Notes: a model not told the origin generated them from the sequence alone. A stretch of 64,000 nucleotides of DNA from Chelonoidis abingdonii (GCF_003597395.2 NC_133771.1:62503685-62567684), one strand, 5' to 3'; shown: positions 45,931 to 58,225, counted from the first letter of the stretch. Numbers and translations are program-made.

Positions 45931-47149
45931 AACTTCACAGGCTTAGAGGTAGGCTTCTGTAAAATTTGTAAAGCACTGTGAGAACCTAAAAAGCCAGGGT
46001 ACAGGGTTATTATTATAAATTTTATTATATAATATTTAAACATAATAAATGAGGAAGATTCAGCTACAGTACATACTGCAATTCTTTTCCATAATTAATG
46101 GAAAGGGAAATGCAGCACAGAAAAAAATTCCTAGAATTTAAAAAATGGTGTATTGAATTTTTTCTTTTCTGACCCTTAAGAGGAGAATATATTAAGTTTA
46201 ATAAGTCTTAAAAAAAAAAGTTAGTTCTTACAAAGCAATATGAGAGAAAGCACAAGTTGCTCTGAGTAGAATTTACATAACTGTGCTGGCAGGGGAAAAT
46301 TCTGATTTATTCATGAAGAAATAAATCTTTTTGTTTTCTTTCATGATTAAATCCTGCCGAAAAACAGCACCTGCTTTGTACGCTCAGTAAATCACTGCAC
46401 ACTGTTCCAAGGCCCAACTTCTTTTCTGTGGGTGAGAAGGGTCTGTCCTTAGGTAGCTTAGATCCAAGTAGCTATCTTCAATAACTTTCAAAGATATTAT
46501 GTTGTCAAGAAGAATATTTAATTGTTTCTCAATACTGAGAATTCTACAGGTGAGTATCTCACTAATCCTACAAGGTCTTAGACAGGTGCTTTATTTTAAG
46601 CATGTGACTAGGTCCCATTAAAGTCAATGGTACTATGCAAGTTTTTAAGTTTTTGTAGGATTGAAAACTGAAGTATTCTATATAAATTGGATATAATTTT
46701 ACTCTTTTTTATTATGTTCCACTGGGTTATTGTAAGTTATAGATGAGTTCTTGTTTCAATACATTGGTATCTCTTTTAGTATGTCTGCATTTTTGTATAA
46801 TTTTTTGTACATAAAATGCAAGAAAGCTTTTAAACAAACAAAACCTTTTGGGCATCTTAGCATTGTTTTATTAAATTTAAACTGAAATAAAAACAAAAGC
46901 TATGTTACAAAGTATTTTTCCATTAGGATTCTGAGGGTAGGTGGAACAAAACAGGCTAATTCACTGCCACTGTCTGCTCCACCATATTACCAACATAGCT
47001 TCTGCCATCTTCTGTGTCTTCTCAAAGAAACTCAGTTGTCCATATGTAGGTAAGAAAATATGTATTGATAAGAAACGCAGTTCAAGCTGGAGTTTGCCCT
47101 ATGAAGCTGTGATCTAAAAATACTTTTATTTAAAGATTTGCAGTGCTGT
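45931..47149. other. unique AT-rich DNA with a palindromic repeat
   Basis: Apart from the palindromic MITE at 46562-46672, nothing is recognised. Confidence 0.5.
46562..46672. repeat. short palindromic MITE, diverged
   Basis: The segment 'ctaatcctacaaggtcttag', 'aagcatgtgactaggtccca', 'ttaaagtcaatggtactatg' and 'ttttgtaggatt' has the outer arms 'aatcctacaa' and 'ttgtaggatt' as perfect inverted repeats. It is a relative of the copy at 12271-12378. Confidence 0.65.
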
Positions 47150-47370
47150 TGTAGTCATGTTGGTCCCAGTTTACGAGAGACACATGGTGGCGGAGGTGAT
47201 ACCTTTTATTGGATCAACTTCTGCTGGTGAAAGAGACCAGCTTTTGAACTATATAGGGCTCTTCGGGCCCAGAGCTGAAGAAGAGCTCTGTGTAGCTGGA
47301 AAGCTTCTTTCACCAACAGAAGTTGGCCCAATAAAGGGTATTACCTCACCCACCTTGTATCTCTTTATTT
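47150..47370. mobile_element. Penelope-like palindromic repeat with hammerhead-like core
   Basis: Two long inverted arms: left about 47178-47265 ('ttattggatcaacttctgct', 'ggtgaaagagaccagctttt'), right about 47278-47364 ('gaaagcttctttcaccaaca', 'gaagttggcccaataaaggg'). The outer edges are 'gagacacatggtggcggagg' and 'cctcacccaccttgtatctc'. A hammerhead-like core lies at the centre (47275-47302). The sequence is the familiar 3' region of turtle Penelope-like elements present in both orientations. The + strand ORF through it is not a gene. Confidence 0.72.
47275..47302 (+). ncRNA. hammerhead-like core, defective
   Basis: CTGAAGA at 47275-47281, stem II halves GAGCT (47283-47287) and AGCTG (47294-47298), then GAAA at 47299-47302. 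The base pair that should close stem II is G against G instead of G-C, and the usual GTC cleavage triplet downstream is absent. Cleavage is therefore unlikely in this copy. Confidence 0.5.
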
Positions 47371-49675
47371 AAAAGAGACAATCAATTTGAAAGCAGTATC
47401 AGCTGCTACATCTCTCCCTTAACGATATTTGTTGGTTTCCATCACATTTTTCAGTAAAAAAAAAATTAGTATTCCCTCCCCTTCTGCTGTATTAAAGACT
47501 CCGCAAACAGGGGAAACTAATTAAGTCCCCCCCTCCGTGTTTCTGCAATGAATTCCATGCAGGTGAACCCTCATTGAAGTCATTGGACTCCAGGAAGCTC
47601 CAAGGGTTAGCGCACATGTAGCTCAGTGCAGGATCACAGCTTAAATGACATACAGGGGAGACAGTGTAACCGACTATGCACAAAGAGATATTGAAAAATT
47701 GAATACTAGTTTTCTCTGATCTTTCAGTTTTGGTGATTGTCACTATTACTTGTAACAATACCAGATACCTCGTTGTGCAGAAGTATTATTTAAGTGGATA
47801 TCTTCCCTTTTCAGGAGATAAATTTATATGTGCTCCATCCTCTACCTAGACGTGGCTAAGTCCCTTGATTTAGGCAATGATTGATATGCCACTCACAAAT
47901 GAAACACTTTTTCATTGCACTCACTCCTGACTGTCTTCCTGCGAACACACCAATAATACTGCTTCTGGTGAACTGCATCTCGGGAAAACATTTTTGGGAA
48001 TACCTCCTCCAGAAATAAGCAGTACAGAGTATGCCCAATAAATGTGGAATTCCGGGACTAAAATATTTCCCTGACAATGTATATTGTCTGTCATTAGTTC
48101 TTCTGGGGTAGAGGTTAGAGTGTGTAGTGACTATAAAAGGACTAATGAATGATGTGTATCTGAGAGATCTTTGACAGTGGGATCATTATGTGACCCATAG
48201 CAGCCCTCTTGAAATGCCTTCATATTGAAACTCTGTGGGGCTAGATATGACCAAAGCAACTCCTTATGCAAGTATATCTACTGTTTGTATAATCAGTAGA
48301 GATATAGATCTTCATGACATAAATGTATCCGAAAATTCATAGAATCATGACACAATTCTCACAGGTTGGTAAAACTATGGTACCAAAATTCTTTCCTTAC
48401 CTATTGGTCAGCAGTTACTTGTGTCCAGAGGTACCAAAACTTTATGGGGGAGTAGGTTCTTAAGAGCCTCTCAAATTTGAATTGTTACACACTTTTATGC
48501 AATTATTACATACTTCCCAGGCTCTGACTACAATGCAACCACTAATACAAAAGAGAAAATACTGGCACAGATTTTGCAAACTGTTCCATGTAGGCAAACC
48601 GTGGATGATTTCAGAGGGGTTCTGCATGGACTCAGGGGGTCCACCCTCATTCAACAGCCCACAGATCCTGGCCTAAGGATGAAAAGATTCAAGAGTCCAA
48701 CTAGCATGGGTATATTTTTTGCCTTTGTCTGAGCCCCTTCATCTCAGTATGCTCAGAATAAGCAGTATTAGTATTAGCTATCAAATATTTATGTATTCTG
48801 AACATAAATGCATCAGGCTGAGAAAGAATGTAAGCATCATTGTAAAATTTAATATGCATCTTTTGCTAGGTACCCTTATGAAAAAGTTTACATTTGTCTA
48901 GAAAACACAAAACATTATATTTTATCACTGTAATCTCAAAAAATCCCTCTGCTTCTATGCTTTTATTTAGATTATTGGTGTACTTTTAAAATTAGTAATC
49001 AGTGAGGCAAATGAATTCTGTATAGAATGCAGACATTGATAGCTAATTTATACATTTCCATTGAAGGTCAAATGCTCAATATGCAATTTAGATTTAAAAT
49101 CCAATTTTTGGGAATTCTATCCACTGTACAAGGGACTTCGGAGAATAAAAGGAGCATTGGTAGAAAAAGCAATTTGCTTTGTGTTGTAGTCTCCTTGCAA
49201 CTGTTCAATAAATATATATTTGAATAAGAAATTTCTCCCTCCTGGACAGAACCTAGCACCACTTCTCCACCTTCTTCATCTTGCATAAAAGGCATAATCT
49301 TCTCTTTATGACATCACAGTCTGCTACCATGGCAATGATTCTGATTCCACAAATGTATCATTGTTGAATTAATTAGGAGCACTGCAGTATTAATTAGGAG
49401 AAGAGGATGGCTGTAAGAAAACCTGTTTAAAAACAAACAATTAATACAAGAACTTTAGAAAAATGATAAGTAATTGCATAAAAGAATAGAAGAAAGAAGT
49501 AACTAAAAATATGTACTTAATATGTATTAACTTAAGGTGTAATTCACTTCATCAGCATAAAGTTTGACTAATTAGGCATTAGGCAAGTGAAGTACATGGG
49601 AGAGAGTATGAAAATCCATCCTGGGGTCAATATAGACTGCTGCAAACTTTTTTAATTTAATATTTTTTTTAAGAT
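47371..49675. other. unique AT-rich DNA, no gene recognised
   Basis: Nothing is recognised. The same stretch reappears with indels at about 58.2-60.58 kb. Confidence 0.5.
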
Positions 49676-49860
49676 AATTGGAGATATACCTATCTTCTAG
49701 AACTGGAAGGACCCGTGAAAGGTCATTGAGTCTGGGCTCCTGCCTTCACTAGCAGGACCAAGTACTGATTTTTGCCCCAGATCCCTAAGTGGCCCCCTTA
49801 AGGACTGAACTCACAAGCCTGGCTTTAGCAGGCCAATGTGCAAACCAGCAAGCTATCCCT
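49676..49860 (-). mobile_element. tRNA-derived SINE, second tail type
   Basis: Same family and tail as 39051-39230: the minus-strand head includes 'gggatagcttgctggtttgc' and the tail ends 'gttctagaagataggtatat' and 'ctccaatt'. It is preceded on + by a T-rich run. The head promoter boxes are more diverged than at 9515. Confidence 0.8.
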
Positions 49861-51823
49861 TCACCCGGGTGCTAAGATTCTATGATAAGATTTATGGGGC
49901 CATGATCTCTGTGTTGGCTACTGCCCCCAAAATGCTTAGGGTGTTTTGTATTTTGGAGGGGAGGGGGAAATTGGCAAGGGAAGTTGAGACAGGATCAAAA
50001 TTATCTAGCATGAGGCAATCACTGCAGGTTTGTGGAAATACCCTGTAGACAGACACGCTTGCCAGCTTCTGCTGTTCTTCTTTTCAAGATCACCACTTTA
50101 GCTGATGTGCTGCAGCCATCATTCCACAATCTCATTGGCAGTTGTGGCTGGATATGTTGTACCTGTGGTTCTTGTGGCCTAACCAGTTGGCACTGCTGCT
50201 CTCTGCATGGCCTGGAGAACCCATCTGCAACTGCCTGCCTGTTTAGCTGTTTTACTGGTGACTTCCCCCAGGTAAGGTTGAAACGGTTCAAAGGACCTCA
50301 TATGGGCTCTCTAGACCAAGGTGAGTTTCACCCATAAAAGGTATTTTATATTGATATTAAAAGAAGGGTGACATTATGTATTGTGGGTTAATGTTGTTTT
50401 GTTACACCAGGCATCATATCCTATGATTACAGCTGGTTGGAAAATTTCTTGTGAAAAAGAGCAATAATTTTGTGGACATTTTGACAAATTTGCTCCCTCT
50501 CCTCATTTTCTGACCAGCTCTACTTGCAGTAGGACAATCTTATCCTTTAATTATTTTTTGAGGGGGAATGCTGAAAACTTGCCATAGAGATGGCAAATGA
50601 AAGATGGAAGATAGGGAATAGATTTATAGCACAAGGAATAATGCCATGATATGTTTCTGCTATTGCCTTTAATGTGAGGTCAGGGGAAAGGATAAGTGTC
50701 CCTTGAGTGAAAATTCTGAATCCAGCCACTGTTGTTTTTAAACTTTAAACCCATTAATATGTAGTGATGTCCTTCTTATACTCAGCTGTGACCTCCCAAG
50801 TAGCGTCAGTACTGGCTCTTTGTTCCCTATAACATTTTGGAAAATGTGACTGAACCACCTGTGTTAAGGAATTCCCTTATATTCAAATCTGACTTAGTTT
50901 CACCTTGCTGGTCTGGCTAAGGCTTGGCTATGGGCAGACTGTGAAACAGAGCTGCACAAGATCTATATCAGACTTCCCCACTCCCCTCTCCTAGGCACTA
51001 ATCTCTGGTTCCGGACTGCAGTGGGGTGGGGGGCAACATAGTTATACAGTCTTTACATACTTCTGTTTTCCTTCTCAAGAAGACTAACTCATCTGGTGAG
51101 CACCAGAGGCACTGAAAGCCCTCTTGATGTATGTGACTCTGCACTTCGCCAGGCCATCATGAAAGTGGAAGGGACCTGGGTCACCCTCTAGTGTAGTAAA
51201 GGCAGGTGCAGCAACAGCAACACCTGAAAGAGCTCTGGGCTTGGTCCATTACGTGGCTAACCTGGCAGTTCTTAAAACCAGTGAACCCTGGATGAAGAAA
51301 TATGTGAAAGGGAATTAATCTCTCCTTTCTGGTAGGATGAAAACTCAGGGCATAACCCTACCCTGCTTTGTCATGGTTGAGCAAGATACAATCTTTTTGA
51401 TGTGATATCATATCTTTGAGATATATAGAAAAATGTCTCTTGATAGACAGGTCAGCAGAGGAAATCTCACTATGACAGCTGCAGACCTCTGCAGACTACT
51501 AATATCTATCCTGATAAGAGCCTGGATTAAATGAATAACACAGAAATCTCAGCTATGAGATCATTTCCACGAAGGAACATATATATCTTCAGTAGTCTGC
51601 AAGGAGTTTGTATGGCTGTAACGTTGTCTACAAGTGAGTTGGGGGAGGATCTTTTGAAAAAATTCTTGAAGAGACCCTCAGATTTAAAAAGTGCAAGTTG
51701 ATAAGTGCCAGTGTTTTTTTTTATTATTATTAGTTAGACATTGCTAATATATTACATTCTAAATGTTATTATTTAGACATTTTTATATTTTAGACATTAT
51801 TTTTACTCCATCTTAAATATGTC
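49861..51823. other. unique DNA, no gene recognised
   Basis: Nothing is recognised beyond short T and AT runs before the LTR. Confidence 0.5.
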
Positions 51824-53001
51824 TGTGATGGGTTGGATCACAGAAACCCCCTTGGGGCTGCCAACTGATGTGCCAAGACTACTGCCCCTGCTTTTCCTGC
51901 CAGCTTGGGATTTCAGAGCCCTGCCTCGTTGTGCCAGACACGCTTGTCGGCCACAAACACAGACCCCAGATCTTAACCATGTCCCACAAACTGCAAGCTA
52001 ATTGAAAGTGTTCCTGTCTTTAATATTCAGATGCACAACTCCCAATGAGGTCCAAACCCCAAATAAATCCATTTTACCCTGTATAAAGCTTATACAGGGT
52101 AAACTCATAATTTTTTTGCCCTTTATAACACCGATAGTGAGATATCCATACCTGTTTGCCCCCCCCCCATTTTAATACATACTCTGGGTTAAATAAAAGT
52201 GATTTTATTAAATACAGAAAGTAGGATTTAAATGGTTCCAAGTAGGAACAGACAGAACAAAGTGAATTACCAAGCAAAATAAAATAAAACACACAAGCCT
52301 ATGTCTAATACAATAAGAAAACTGAATACAGATAAAACCTAACCCTCGGAGGTGTTCCAGTAAGCTTCCTTTTACAGCCTAGCCTCCTTCTAGTCTGGGT
52401 CCACCAATCACTCACACCCCCTGTAATTACTGTCCTTTGTTCCAGTTTATTTCAGGTATCCCTGGGGATGGAGAGGCTATCTCTTGAGCCAGCTGAAGAC
52501 AAAATGGAGGGGTTTCCCACAGGCTTAAATAGACTTTCTCTTGTGGGTGGAGACCCCCCTCCTCTCTTCTATGAAAAGTCCAGCTCCAAGATGGAGTTTT
52601 GGAGTCACATGGGCAAGTCACATGTCCATGCATGACTCAGTTTTTAAAGGCAGCAGCCATTGCCCACATGCTATCTTGAATGTCTCCAGGAAGACTTCTT
52701 ATATAGACTGGAGCCTTCATTAAGTGTATCTCGATTGGGCACTTAATTTGCACATTCCTTTCTCAAGAAGCTGTACAACTGCTTTACTAAGGCTACTTAA
52801 AATCAAGCAAATACACAGCCAATATGCATAACTTCGAATACAAAAATGATACATGCATACAAATAGGATGAATAGATTCAGTAGATCATAACCTTTACAG
52901 AGATATGTTACATGGCCTTTGTAGCATAAAACATATTCCAGTTATGGCATACATACATTCATAAGCATATTTTCATAAAGCCTTATGGGTTCACTGTCAC
53001 A
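51824..53001 (-). mobile_element. solo LTR, 1178 bases, minus orientation
   Basis: It starts 'tgtgatgggttggatcacag' and ends 'ggttcactgtcaca', i.e. TG...CA. Flanks atgtc (51819-51823) and atgcc (53002-53006) match at 4 of 5, a 5-base target duplication. On the minus strand it begins 'tgtgacagtgaacccataag' and carries AATAAA at 52204-52209, so the element lies in minus orientation. It is a turtle LTR family I recognise, with no internal genes beside it. Confidence 0.85.
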
Positions 53002-53461
53002 ATGCCCAACTAATATTTTACCAAGAGTTTCCATATTTCAGGGAAATATTACATTTACTGGGGGAAAACTCATCCCTAGTTTAGCTTTACTTCAGTAAAA
53101 AATTGTTATTCCAGGGATGAATATATCTATCTATTTTAGCTACTTATATGACTTATTTGAGCACCTCGTGGTCTTTAATATATTTATCCTCTCAACACCT
53201 GATGAGGCAGCGAAGTATTGTTTTGCAGATGGGGAACTGAGAGGGTGAGTCAGCACTTGAGCCATACAAGAGCGCTCCACAACATCATTCTAGCACTTTT
53301 TGGGGGGAGCCAGAATGACCTTCTTACTCTTCTGATAACTGTAAGTAAAATAAACAAACCAAACCCCATCATCCCACTGTTAATTCCAGGTATTGTTGTC
53401 AAAGCAGTGTTCTGACACTTCTTTTTTTTAGGACTCAAACCCTCTAGCGAGTAATTCACCC
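53002..53461. other. unique DNA with an L2/MIR-like remnant
   Basis: 'cctctcaacacctgatgagg' and 'ttttgcagatggggaactga' at about 53190-53240 look like the start of an old MIR/L2-type repeat. Nothing else is recognised. Confidence 0.45.
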
Positions 53462-53623
53462 AGGCTATGTCTACGCTATGGGATTATTCCAATTTTACAT
53501 AAACCGGTTTTGTAAAACAGATTGTATAAAGTTGAGTGCACGCGGCCACACTAAGCACATTAATTTGGCGGTGTGCGTCCATGTACCAAGGCTAGTGTCA
53601 ATTTCCAGAGCGTTGCACTGTGG

Positions 53624-54907
53624 GTAGCTATCCCATAATTCCTGCAATCTTCCCCCCATTGGAATTCTGGGTTGAGATCCCAATGCATGATGGGCAAAAA
53701 CAGTGTCGCGTGTGATTCTGGGTAAATGTCGTCAGTCAATCCTCCCTCCGTGAAAGCAACATCAGACAATCATTTCGCGCCCTTTTCCCTGGATTGCCCA
53801 GGCAGATGCCATAGCACGGCAACCATGGAGCCCGTTCAGCCTCTTTTCACTGTCACCGTATGTCTACTGGATGCTGCTGGCAGATGCGGTACTGCAGTGC
53901 TACACAGCAGCATCCCCTTGCCTTTTGCAAGTTAGCAAAGATGGTTACTATCTCTACTGTACCGTCTGCTGCTTTGCAAGTTGACAATGACAGTTACCAG
54001 TCAAACTCTACCATCGCTGCTTTCATGGGCGCTCCTGGCTGGCCTCGGTGAGGTCGGTCGGGGGCGCATGAACAAAAATGGGAATGACTCCCCAGGTCAT
54101 TCTCCTCTTCAAGTTTTGTCTAATGAGAGTCAGTCCTGCCTAGAATATCAGGCAAGCCTACTAAAGAACCAGAGAGGCAACTGACCGCTCTGCGTCAGAG
54201 CCCCAGACATCCTGCAGAAATGATGAGCTGCTTGCCATTCTAGGGGATGCCCCTACAACAACCCCACCCATTGCTTCCCTCCTCCCCCACCCCTCCTGGG
54301 CCACCGTGGCAGTTATCCTCCCATTTGTGTCATGAAGTAATAAAGAATGCATGAATAAGAAACAACACTGACTTTATTGCCTCTGCAAGCAGAGATCAAA
54401 GCTGGGAGGGGAGGACAGCCTCCAGCTGCTACGATATTCCAGGCAGGAGTGACTCTCCATTAGACAAAGCTTAAAGAAAAGAATGACCTGGAGCCATTCC
54501 AATTTTTGCCCAAGTGCTCTTGGCTGACCTCACCGAGGCCAGCCAGGAGCACCTGGAGCCATTCCAATTTTTGCCCAGGTTCTCTTGGCTGACCTCACCG
54601 AGGCCAGCCAGGAGCACTGACGGGACGACGATGACGGATATCAGTCATACTGCACCGTCTGCCGTCCGCAAGGGAAGGGAAGGGAAGGGAATGCTGCTGT
54701 GTAGAGCTGCAGCACAGTAGACACACAGTGACACTGAAAAAAGGCAAGAAATGATTTTTTTTCCCTTTGCTTTCACGGAGGGAGTGAGGGGGCAACGACA
54801 TATACCCTGAACCACCCACAACAATATTTTTGACCCTTCAGGCTTTGGGAGCTCAACCAAGAATTCAAATGGTTTTCAGAGAGTGCGGGAACTGTGGGAT
54901 AGCTACA
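53624..54907. repeat. imperfect 1.3 kb palindrome inside Harbinger
   Basis: Left-arm words recur in reverse complement on the right: 'gtagctatcccataattcc' against 'ggaactgtgggatagctac', 'tcctccctccgtgaaagc' against 'gctttcacggagggagtga', 'gctcctggctggcctcggtg' against 'caccgaggccagccaggagc', and 'gtctaatgagagtcagtcct' against 'aggagtgactctccattaga'. The unpaired loop is about 54160-54428. Confidence 0.85.
54486..54615. repeat. 65-base tandem duplication
   Basis: Two adjacent units (54486-54550 and 54551-54615), each 'acctggagccattccaattt', 'ttgccca', 'ctcttggctgacctcaccga', 'ggccagccaggagc', differ at only a few positions. The single-copy counterpart lies in the opposite arm of the palindrome near 54020-54060, so the duplication arose after the fold-back. 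Confidence 0.92.
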
Positions 54908-54929
54908 GTTGTCAGTCGCCCTGCCCTCC

Positions 54930-55176
54930 GTGAGCATCCATTTCATTCTTTGGCTTTCTGGTACACTTGTCTCAGCTCCTTAAGTTTCAGCACTGTGTCA
55001 AGTCCCTGTTGTGGCCTCTGTCCATCATGGCCTTGGAGATTTTTTCAAATGTTTTGGCATTTCGTCTTTTGGAACGGAGCTCTGATAGAACAGATTCATC
55101 TCCCCATGCAGAGATCGGATTCAGTATCTCCTGTACGGTCCTTGCTGGAGCTCTTTTTTTGATTCTGGGACTGCAT
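54930..55176 (-). pseudogene. Harbinger Myb/SANT-like DNA-binding protein, degraded
   Basis: The minus strand from an ATG at 55174-55176 reads through a serine/lysine-rich start and a segment corresponding to 'SELRSKRRNAKTFEKISKAM' and 'KELRQVYQKAKE'. This is the Myb/SANT-like trihelix pattern of the second Harbinger-encoded protein, which binds the transposon ends and brings the nuclease into the nucleus. The open frame is interrupted by small frameshifts, and its end runs into the palindrome arm. It is a fossil; the equivalent gene at 32.56 kb is too corrupted to read. Confidence 0.7.
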
Positions 55177-56368
55177 GGTCACCTATGCTGATCAGCTCCA
55201 CGCTGGGCAAACAGGAAATGAAATTCAAAAGTTTGCTAGGCTTTTCCTGCCTACCTGGCCAGTGCATCCGAGTTCAGATCGCTGTCCAGAGCGGTCACAA
55301 TGGTGCACTGTGGGATAGCTCCCAGAGGCCAATACTGTCGAATTGCAGTTACACTAACCCTAATTTGAAATGGCAATACTGATTTCAGAGTTACTCCCCT
55401 CGTTGGGGTGGAGTACAGATATCGATATTAAGAGCCCTTTATATCGAATGCAGGGCAGGCAGGGTGTGTGCCTTCGGGGCATGCCTTGTGGAGGGTCCGC
55501 CTGGTCCTGCGGCTCCTGGACCTCCTGAGGCACGGCTGCGGGAAAGTCCGCTGAAAAGCGCGAGACAGCGAACCTCCTGCAGGCAAGCCGTCGCCGAACG
55601 CAGCCTGCCTGCTTGTGCTTGGGTGGCGAAATACCTAGAGCTGTCCCTATCTGGGCCCCACCAGAACCTTCTGTGCGAGCAGGCCTGTCACTCTCAGAGG
55701 CCATATATATACTCACATCCTGACTGACAATCCAAATCTTCATTTGACATCAGTGAGATCTTATATTGTAACATTTTTGTCACTGACTTCAGTAAGGGGA
55801 AATGGGAGCCTGTTATGAAAGTATAAGAGTGGACATTTTTCTTTCATCTGTAATTCACAGGCTCATCTTTATCCTTCAGGTAAATACTGATAATACAGTT
55901 ACATTCAGGGCATGATATTTTGCAAATAATTGCTCCCAGGAGGAAAAAATCTTTCTCCCTGAATTTGAATATATTTCCTCATCCCTCCCCACTTTACAGT
56001 CCTGATGTGTTACAATTGATTTAGATTTAAATTTCCTTTTCATGTTATGGGGCACCGCACCCCAGTCCCTTGGAATTAACACCAGTTCATAAGAACTCCA
56101 TTTACACTACAGTTAACAAACAATTGAATGAATATTGTTTCTGCAGAAGGAATATATCAGACTAAATATTTTAGTGCTTCTGTAAATTAAGATACATGTT
56201 GAATACTACAGTAAGGAGGAAGGGAGTCTTGTTTAATGTTTAAAGCAGGAGGTGGAAATTGGGGTCCTTTCATATTCCTGGCATCGCCTTGTTTCTCTGT
56301 GTGACTTTGCAGCAAATCAAATCACTCTGTCTGTATGCAGTATACTAGCTGTCAATGATGAGTATACC

Positions 56369-56780
56369 CAGGGCCGCGCTAGGATTTCTGACGCCCTAGG
56401 CACCGGGACATTTCGGCTGCCCCCAAGCGCGGGTGGTCTCGCGGCTCCGCGGAAGCTTGCGCAGGCATGCCTGCGGCCAGGCTCCACCGGAGCGCGGCTC
56501 CTGACCCCGGGGGTGGGAGGGGCGCCCTGGTGCTGCCGGACGCCGCGGAGGCTCCCTGACCCGGAGCGCCCTGGGCTGCTGCGGGCTGCGCGCGACCCCG
56601 GGGGCGCCCCTACGCTGCGGGCTGCAGGCTAGTGCTGCCGCTGGCCAGCTCAGACTACGCACCGGCCGCCTGCAACATTAAAAATTTTGGGGCGGTAGGC
56701 CGCCGGCTTTTTGGCGCCCCCAAATTCTTGGCGCCCTAGGGCAACCGCCTTAGTTCGCCTAAATGGTTGCACGGCCTCTG
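56369..56780. mobile_element. hAT-type MITE, indel-rich copy of 45516-45922
   Basis: The ends have become 'cagggccgcgctagg' and 'gcacggcctctg', and the target duplication reads gtatacc / attatac. The damage is single-base gains and losses, not the substitutions expected from ageing. Confidence 0.85.
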
Positions 56781-57995
56781 ATTATACAACTTCACATGGT
56801 AAGAGGTAGGCTCTGTAAAATTTGTGAAAGCACTGTGAGAACCTAAAAAGCCAGGGTACAGGGTTATTATATAAATTTTTGGATATATATTATTTAAACA
56901 TAATAAATGAGAAGATTGCAGCTACAGTACATACTGGCAAATTCTTTTCCATAATTAATGGAAAGGGAAATGCAGCACAGAAAAAATATTTCTAGAATTT
57001 AAAAAATGGGTGTATTGATTTTTTTCTTTTCTGACCCTTAAGAGGAGATATATTTAAGTTTAATGTCTTAAAAAAAATGTTAGTTTCTTACAAGCAATAT
57101 GAGAAGAAAGCACAAGTATGCTCTGAGTAGAATTTACATACTGTGCTGGCAGGGGAAAATTCTGATTTAGTGCATGAGAAATAAATCTTTTTGTTTCTTT
57201 CATGAGTAAAGCCTGCCGAAAAAACAGCACCTGCTTTGTACGCTCAGTAAAATCACTGCACCTGTTCCAAGCCCAACTTCTTTTCTGTGGTGAGAAGGGT
57301 CTGTCCTTTAGGTAGCTTAGATCAAGTAGCTATCTTCAATAACTTTCAAAGATATTATGTTGTCAAGAGAATATGTAATTGTTTCTCCAATTACTGAGAA
57401 TTCTTACAGAGTGAGTATCTCACTATCCTACAAGGGCTTAGCACAGGTGCTTATTTTTAAGGCATTGGACTAGGTTCCCATTAAAGTCAATGGTCTATGC
57501 AAGTTTTTAAGTTTTTGTAGGATGTGAAACTGAAGTATTCTATATTAATTGTATATAATTTTACCTTTTTTTATGTTCCACTGTTATTGTAAGTTATAGA
57601 TGTTTCTGTTTCAATACTTGTATTCTTTTTAGTATGTCTGCATTTTGTTATTACATTTGTGTACATAAAAATGCAAGAAAGCTTTTAAACAAACAAAACC
57701 TTTTGGGCATCTTAGGCATTGTTTTTCATTAAGTTAAACTGAAATAAAAAACAAAAGCTATGTTACAAAGTATTTTTCCATTGGATTCTAGGGATAGCGT
57801 GGAACAAAAACAGGCTAATTCACTGCCACCCTGTTCTGCCCACCTATTACCACATAGGCTTCTGCCATCTTCGGTGTCTTCCAAAGGAAACTCAGTTGTC
57901 CATATGGTAGTAAGAAATATTATTGATAAGAACGCAGTTCAAGCTGGAGTTTGCCCTAATGAGCTGTGATCAAAAATACTTTTATTTTTAAAGAT

Positions 57996-58225
57996 TTGCA
58001 GTCTGTTGTAGTCATGTTAGTCCCAGTTTACGAGACAACATGTGGCGGAGGTTGAGTACCTTTTATTGGATCAAATTCTGCTGGTGAAAAGGACCAGCTT
58101 GTTGAACTAAATAGGGCTTTCGGGCCAGAGCTGAGAGAAGAGCTCTGTGTAGCTGGAACTTCTTTCACAACAGGTTGTCCCAATAAGGTATTACCTCACC
58201 ACCTTGTATCTCTTTATTTAATAGA
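57996..58225. mobile_element. Penelope-like palindrome, indel-rich copy of 47150-47370
   Basis: Same landmarks ('ccttttattggatcaaattc', 'aagagctctgtgtagctgga') with indels. The hammerhead-like core is broken ('gagctgagagaagagc'). Confidence 0.8.

Larger units (their letters stand above)
44613..53025 (+). repeat. duplicated segment, clean copy (copy A)
   Basis: This whole stretch is repeated in the same direction from about 55454 to the window end. Landmarks keep order and spacing: MITE remainder, hAT element, palindromic MITE, Penelope-like palindrome, SINE, solo LTR. Copy A carries intact target duplications and inverted repeats, so it is the better version. It contains no gene I recognise. 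Confidence 0.95.
53462..55452. mobile_element. PIF/Harbinger element with long internal inverted repeat
   Basis: The left end 'tatgtctacgctatgggatt', 'attccaattttacataaacc' and 'ggttttgtaaaacagattgt' is the reverse complement of the end at 33830-33910. The right part carries decayed Myb-gene sequence and the other end type ('ccctcgttggggtggagtac', 'agatatcgatattaagagcc'), stopping at 'tatatcga' without the final bases. In place of a nuclease gene, the middle is a fold-back of about 1.28 kb (53624-54907). The element is therefore non-autonomous and rearranged. Confidence 0.82.

Noticed and set aside
43149..53001. Full-length endogenous retrovirus between LTRs at 43.1 and 53.0 kb
   Set aside because: The two LTRs are different families in opposite orientation, and no gag, pol or env sequence lies between them.
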